Assembly: GCA_037445875.1 (NCBI GenBank)
Contig: JBBIJR010000024.1
Location: 1-44,773 of the forward strand
DNA: 44,773 bases
Direction: 5' to 3'
Source: JBBIJR01 sp037445875
GTDB taxonomy: Bacteria; CLD3; SB21
The notes under the pieces are model-generated. The model was not told the origin of the DNA. It ran no database searches and worked only from the letters and a program-made list of their open reading frames with translations. The position numbers and the translations under genes are program-made. Every line of letters begins with the position of its first letter. The first letter of the stretch is position 1. This document shows positions 40,652 to 44,773 of the stretch, in pieces.

Positions 40652-42397
40652 ATGAATGCATACGGAAGGGGATTTCTGGTACTCCTCGCGGGCATGGTGC
40701 CGATATCCTGCGGCATCAGGGAGCGCGCTCCTCGTCCACCTCAGGAACCCATCCTGGCCATAGTGGCCGGAGATACCATCACGTTGAGGGAGATGCAACT
40801 GTTGCTGGCGGCCGGCCAGATCCCCGAGGAGCAATTGCGCCGCATGGAAGGGCGAAGGGAGGCGCTGAACGAACTGATCTATGATCGGCAGTTGAAACAC
40901 TTTGTCCTTGACAGGGGTTACGACCGTCACGCGTCGGTCATCAGGCGGGTCAGGAATTTCATGGACGAACGGCTCGTCGCGAAAGTGGTCCGTATACGCA
41001 TCGAAGGGCCGCTGATACCCGACTCGTCGGTGCGAATGTACCACGACCGCCTCGGCAGCGAATTCAGGCTGCAGCGGATTCGGATTGCCCACAAAGATCT
41101 ACCGGTTAGACGGAACACGTGGATCCCGGCGGATGTCTCGTCACGCAGCCGCCTGGAGGCCGCTCACCTGGCCGATTCACTCTACCGCGTCCTCCAGCTC
41201 AGACCCGCCGCCTTCTCGGAACTTACGGAACGATTTTCGAATGATGAGGACACCAAATACCTCGATGGCGATCTCGGCTTCCGACGGCTTGAGACACTGC
41301 CGATGGAGCTCGAAGACGTTGCGCTGCGCTTTCCCGACGGTCGCGTGGCTCCTCCATTCGAGACGCCGGAGGGTTTTCATATCGTTCGGGTGTCCGATCG
41401 GCGAACGGTGGACGTGGGTTCGATCGAGAAGAACAGAGACTGGATTCTGGACAGGTTGTTCAGCCGACTCGATGTGGACACCCGACGCCAGGCCATCCGA
41501 CGCCAGGAAGCGTTGCAAGACAGTGCGCTGAGTGCCGCTGGATTCAGAATCGAAGAGGGGGCCGTGCATTTCTTTCTCAGGCGCTATGACCGTATTGAAG
41601 ATCCCTCCGGTATTAGGTACTCGTTTGACAGTTTGGAGGCGGAGACACCGCTGGCCTTCTACACGGGTGGGGACATCCGGATAGCAGAGATCCTGGACCA
41701 GCTTGAGGACAACCGGACAAAAGTCCATCTCTCCCTCGCCTTGATGAAAGCGGGACTGCGCCGGATTGGCAGGACCCGTACGCTGGCCGTCCTCGCACGG
41801 GATTGGGGTTTCAAGCTGAGTCCCGACGACAGTATTCAAGCGAAACAAGCTTCTGAGTTGTGGGCCAAACACGCGGCTCACCGTGATCATGTCGAGGCCA
41901 AGATACCGATCAGTACCGATCTCCTCAGGTCGTGGTACGAACAGCGCCGTGACGACTACGACTCGGACAATGCCGTCGACCTCGCCGAAATACGTGTTCC
42001 AGACTCAACACGGATACTTTATTACGGGCAGCGCCTCGCGGCGGGAGAGACATTTGAACGAGTGTATCGGGAAGCGGAACAGATTCCGGGCAACCTGTGC
42101 CGGACGACAGGTTTCATGCCTGAAAAAGCAGTCCCCGATTTTGCCGCCCAACTCGCGACGATGAAACGAGGAGACGTGAGCAAGCCCTTTCGCCGTGAGC
42201 AGGGCGGATATTCCATCATCAAACTCATCGACCGGCAGATCGGCATGAAGCGCTCCTTCGATGAAGTCCGGTCGTTGGTGCGAGAGCAGTACCTGCGGAA
42301 TGAGCGCAAGCGACGCGTCGCTGAGTGGATGTCGCAGCTTGGGAAAATATATCCCGTGAGGATATTCGAAGAGACCCTCAGCGAGGCCGTGTTCTAG
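40652..42397 (+). CDS. Parvulin/SurA-like peptidyl-prolyl isomerase lipoprotein
   Basis: The 581-residue protein has a lipoprotein signal (MNAYGRGFLVLLAGMVPISC, Cys20). A SurA-like helical N-terminal segment follows (AGDTITLREMQLLLAAG, RREALNELIYDRQLKHF). The first parvulin domain, at about 140-255, has FSELTERFSNDEDTKYLDGDLGF and FETPEGFHIVRVSDRR. A second, more degenerate parvulin-like segment at about 425-540 has AAGETFERVYREAEQ and FRREQGGYSIIKLIDRQIG. Proteins of this type help fold outer-membrane and secreted proteins in the periplasm. GGAG lies 9 bases before the ATG. It may be cotranscribed with mfd, as isomerase genes often are in FCB bacteria, though that is from memory. Confidence 0.85.
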   Translation: MNAYGRGFLVLLAGMVPISCGIRERAPRPPQEPILAIVAGDTITLREMQLLLAAGQIPEEQLRRMEGRREALNELIYDRQLKHFVLDRGYDRHASVIRRVRNFMDERLVAKVVRIRIEGPLIPDSSVRMYHDRLGSEFRLQRIRIAHKDLPVRRNTWIPADVSSRSRLEAAHLADSLYRVLQLRPAAFSELTERFSNDEDTKYLDGDLGFRRLETLPMELEDVALRFPDGRVAPPFETPEGFHIVRVSDRRTVDVGSIEKNRDWILDRLFSRLDVDTRRQAIRRQEALQDSALSAAGFRIEEGAVHFFLRRYDRIEDPSGIRYSFDSLEAETPLAFYTGGDIRIAEILDQLEDNRTKVHLSLALMKAGLRRIGRTRTLAVLARDWGFKLSPDDSIQAKQASELWAKHAAHRDHVEAKIPISTDLLRSWYEQRRDDYDSDNAVDLAEIRVPDSTRILYYGQRLAAGETFERVYREAEQIPGNLCRTTGFMPEKAVPDFAAQLATMKRGDVSKPFRREQGGYSIIKLIDRQIGMKRSFDEVRSLVREQYLRNERKRRVAEWMSQLGKIYPVRIFEETLSEAVF

Positions 42398-42406
42398 CGT
42401 GTGCGT

Positions 42407-44773
42407 ATGACGAAGGACTGGGCACTATCGTTGGCACTGCTCGGGGTTTTTGGGGGCAGCATGCGGGGTCAGGAGCTTCGGCCGCCGGCGCCGGTGGACA
42501 GCCTGTTTGAAGCCGGGGAGTACGCTGCGGTCGTGCAGGACTATGAGGGTCGTCCCGTCGATTCTTCCGCGGAAGAGAGTGTGTGGCACAGGACGTTCCT
42601 TGCCGCAAAGAGTTACTTCTACCTTGGTCGCACCGATGCATCGATTGCACTCTTCGACCGTATCCCCACCCAACGGCTTTCCAACCTCCGCCTCGCGTTC
42701 CGGGTGGCGCTGGAACATGCTCTTGCGCTGCTGGATGCCGGCCAGCTCTACCGCGCACGGGAAGGCTGGCCTGGTGCTCCCAACGTCTCGAGGCCGTCCA
42801 CGACACGTTGCTGGTCGCCCGCTGGCATAATTACCGAGCTGTGCTGCTGACGTCGGTTTCCGAATACGATTCCGCTCTCAGCCACCTCGACGATGCGCTC
42901 CGCGGGTGCGGTGCGGGTGATGACGGGCTGAAGATGTTCATCGTCGCCAATCGCGGTATTGTTCATCGCCATCTCGGCCAGTATGATGAGGCCCTCCGGT
43001 GCTACATGACCGTACTCGAAACCGATCGGATGCGTGAGCGATGGGGCGATGTCGCGGCAGACCACCTCAATATCGGCAATGTGTTTAACGAGATCGGCGA
43101 TACGGAGCGGGCCAGCGACCATTACAGAAAAGCGCTCGAGCATTTCCGCTTGATGGGAGACTCCGCCGGCGTTGTCGGCGTCCTGGCCAACATGGCAACC
43201 GTTTGGATGAGTACGGGGGAATGGATTAAGGCCGAGCATGCACTGCGGGAGGCCCTTGACCTGGCCCTCATGGAGGGCGACCAGCTGTCGGAGTCCAACA
43301 TCAGGTTGAATCTGGGCATTGTTTTTCAACAGACGGCAAACCATGAGGAAGCGCTGATTCAGTTTGGAAGAGCGGGGAGTTTGTATGCTCTTCAGGGTCG
43401 ATCGCTCGAAAGCGTTGAACTCCTGGCAGTGACCGCAGACAGTTACCTGGCATTGGGCAATCTCCTTCTGGCGGACAGCGTGCTCGAGGCCGCACGGCAG
43501 TTGATCGATGCAAAAGGACTGGACTACCGCGGCTTCGGCATCCATTACCGCCGAGCGCGTCTGTGTGAGCGAACCGGCGAGGACTCGCTGGCCACCTTCT
43601 GGTATGAGCGGGCGATGCACGAACTGGAGAAAGGCCGAATCTGGACCGGTGGTGCGGATGCAGCTGGCTATTACCTGGAGGAAGATCGCGGGCAGACCTA
43701 CCGCGACTATGCGGCCTTTCTGATCAGAAAGGACCGTCCGCACGAAGCCCTCCAGATCTATCGGCAGTTCAAGAACCGGCAGTTTAGAGAGCGAACGACC
43801 TCCTGGAGGAACGCACCGGTACCTGGGGGCGACTCCACGGTTGTGAGGCTGGCCTTCATGCTCACCGATCCCGTGTCCTACGTGTTCGTTCACCGCGACA
43901 CCATACTGCGTACGGTTCCTATCGCAGGCCGGGCGGCTATCGAAAGCGAAGCCATGGCCCTTCGCTCCGCGTTGGCAGGCCCCGCGTCGCTTCCCTGGGC
44001 CAGTGCTTCGAAGCGGCTGTATGATCTTCTCCTGGGCGACTTGCAGCCGATGGTCCGGAGTGCCGCCGCGCTGGTGATCGTTCCGGATGGGGCCTTACAC
44101 TTTATTCCGTTTGAAGCTCTTTGGGACGGTCGTTCATTTCTGGTGGAGCGCTGCGAAGTGGTGTATTCGGTTACCGGGGATGCACCGGCCTCAAGCCGTT
44201 TTCCGACTTCCGGTCGGGCCGCGATTATTGCATTTGACGGCAGCGGTCCCGTCAATCGTGAATATGGCCCGATGGTTCCGCTGGCCTATGTCCAGACGGA
44301 GAGAGATTCTGTGGCGGCCTGCTTGCGGCCGCTGCTGGAAGTCGTGAGCATCGATGGAGAAGGCGACGTCCGGGCGGCCGCTCGTGATTCACTTCGGATC
44401 ATCCATGTGGCCGCACACGGACTGGCAAACCCGCGTCGTCCCGGACGATCGGCACTCAGAATCGCCCCGGCAGACGGTGCTCATGACGGGTTCCTGACCG
44501 CAGACGAGGTCGAGGCAGAGGGACTGCACGCCGATCTCGTAGTTCTCTCAGCCTGCGAGACTTCTCTCGGGCGGCTGCTGCGAAACGAAGGCATGCTGGG
44601 TTTAACGCGGGCCTTTCTTGCCGCCGGTTCCGGCCAGGTGGTCTCAACGCTATGGAGAGTGTCCGATGAAGGGGCCGGTCGATTCTGTTCCACATTCTAC
44701 CGAACGTGGAGAGAAGCGGGTGGGACACTTGCATCCGCCCTCCGTATCACGAAACTCGCCATGCTCAAAAGCG
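42407..44773 (+). pseudogene. TPR-CHAT caspase-like protease, frameshifted and cut by right edge
   Basis: The N-terminal frame from ATG 42407 has a signal peptide (WALSLALLGVFGGSMRGQ) and TPR-like helices to about 42780. The reading then continues in the frame starting QRLEAVHDTLLVARWHNYRA, open to the edge, with clear TPR repeats (GIVHRHLGQYDEALRCYMTVL, LNIGNVFNEIGDTERASDHY). A CHAT domain follows with IIHVAAHG (catalytic His codon 44416) and VLSACETSLG (catalytic Cys codon 44554). Restoring one C in the CTCCCAAC run near 42779-42782 joins both parts. CHAT proteases are caspase-related cysteine peptidases with roles in gasdermin cleavage, Craspase-type immunity and other signalling; the export signal makes an envelope role more likely here. 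The C-terminus is missing. The frameshift may be a sequencing error. Confidence 0.82.

Overview
The window looks like a chromosomal segment of a moderately GC-rich Gram-negative bacterium of the Fibrobacteres-Chlorobi-Bacteroidetes (FCB) superphylum, probably a Bacteroidota, Ignavibacteriota or related lineage. The main clue is the C-terminal domain of the 1486-residue protein at 22246-26706, with the 'NFPNPFNPTTVIRYGLP' and 'GVYVYRL' signatures of secreted FCB proteins (type IX secretion / FlgD-like sorting domains). Other clues are abundant lipoproteins, a putative outer-membrane barrel, BNR/sortilin-type propellers, and a mix of genes with and without Shine-Dalgarno sites. The exact phylum cannot be fixed from this window. 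No phage, IS element or CRISPR array was seen.

Layout. (1) 1-3097, minus strand: alpha-glucan phosphorylase, a truncated phospholipase-A1-like barrel, and the first 27 codons of a lipoprotein cut by the left edge. (2) 3361-3988: a DinB-family protein and tRNA-Ser(CGA). (3) 4158-15582, plus strand: a tightly packed run with sodium/solute symporter, HD phosphohydrolase (frameshifted), carboxymuconolactone-decarboxylase-like protein, lipoprotein, membrane-embedded metallopeptidase-TPR protein, propeller-M23-golvesin protein, S41 protease, TauE/SafE exporter, DUF1634 protein and another lipoprotein. It reads largely as an envelope proteolysis/transport operon. (4) 15670-18243, plus strand: a compact four-gene set of V4R protein, ParA-type ATPase, second V4R protein and small coiled-coil protein, with its own candidate promoter and a 7-bp inverted repeat. 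This is the best candidate for an undescribed system. (5) 18326-26706: a large sortilin-type propeller protein converging, across a bidirectional terminator, on a CsgG-like protein and the 1486-residue secreted propeller protein. (6) 26984-31919, minus strand: a lipoprotein-type MsrA and a four-gene respiratory operon (Rieske, cytochrome b, CydA-like/cytochrome c fusion, second CydA-like protein) behind a near-consensus promoter. (7) 32124-33470, minus strand: a solitary DNA methyltransferase. (8) 33541-44773, plus strand: a membrane protein with three winged-helix-like modules, a basic-tailed small protein, MiaB, Mfd, a parvulin-like lipoprotein, and a TPR-CHAT protein that is frameshifted and cut by the right edge.

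Two genes (HD protein, CHAT protein) are each broken by what looks like loss of one C in a short C run, so sequencing error is at least as likely as true pseudogenisation. All assignments come from reading motifs by eye; no database search was run.
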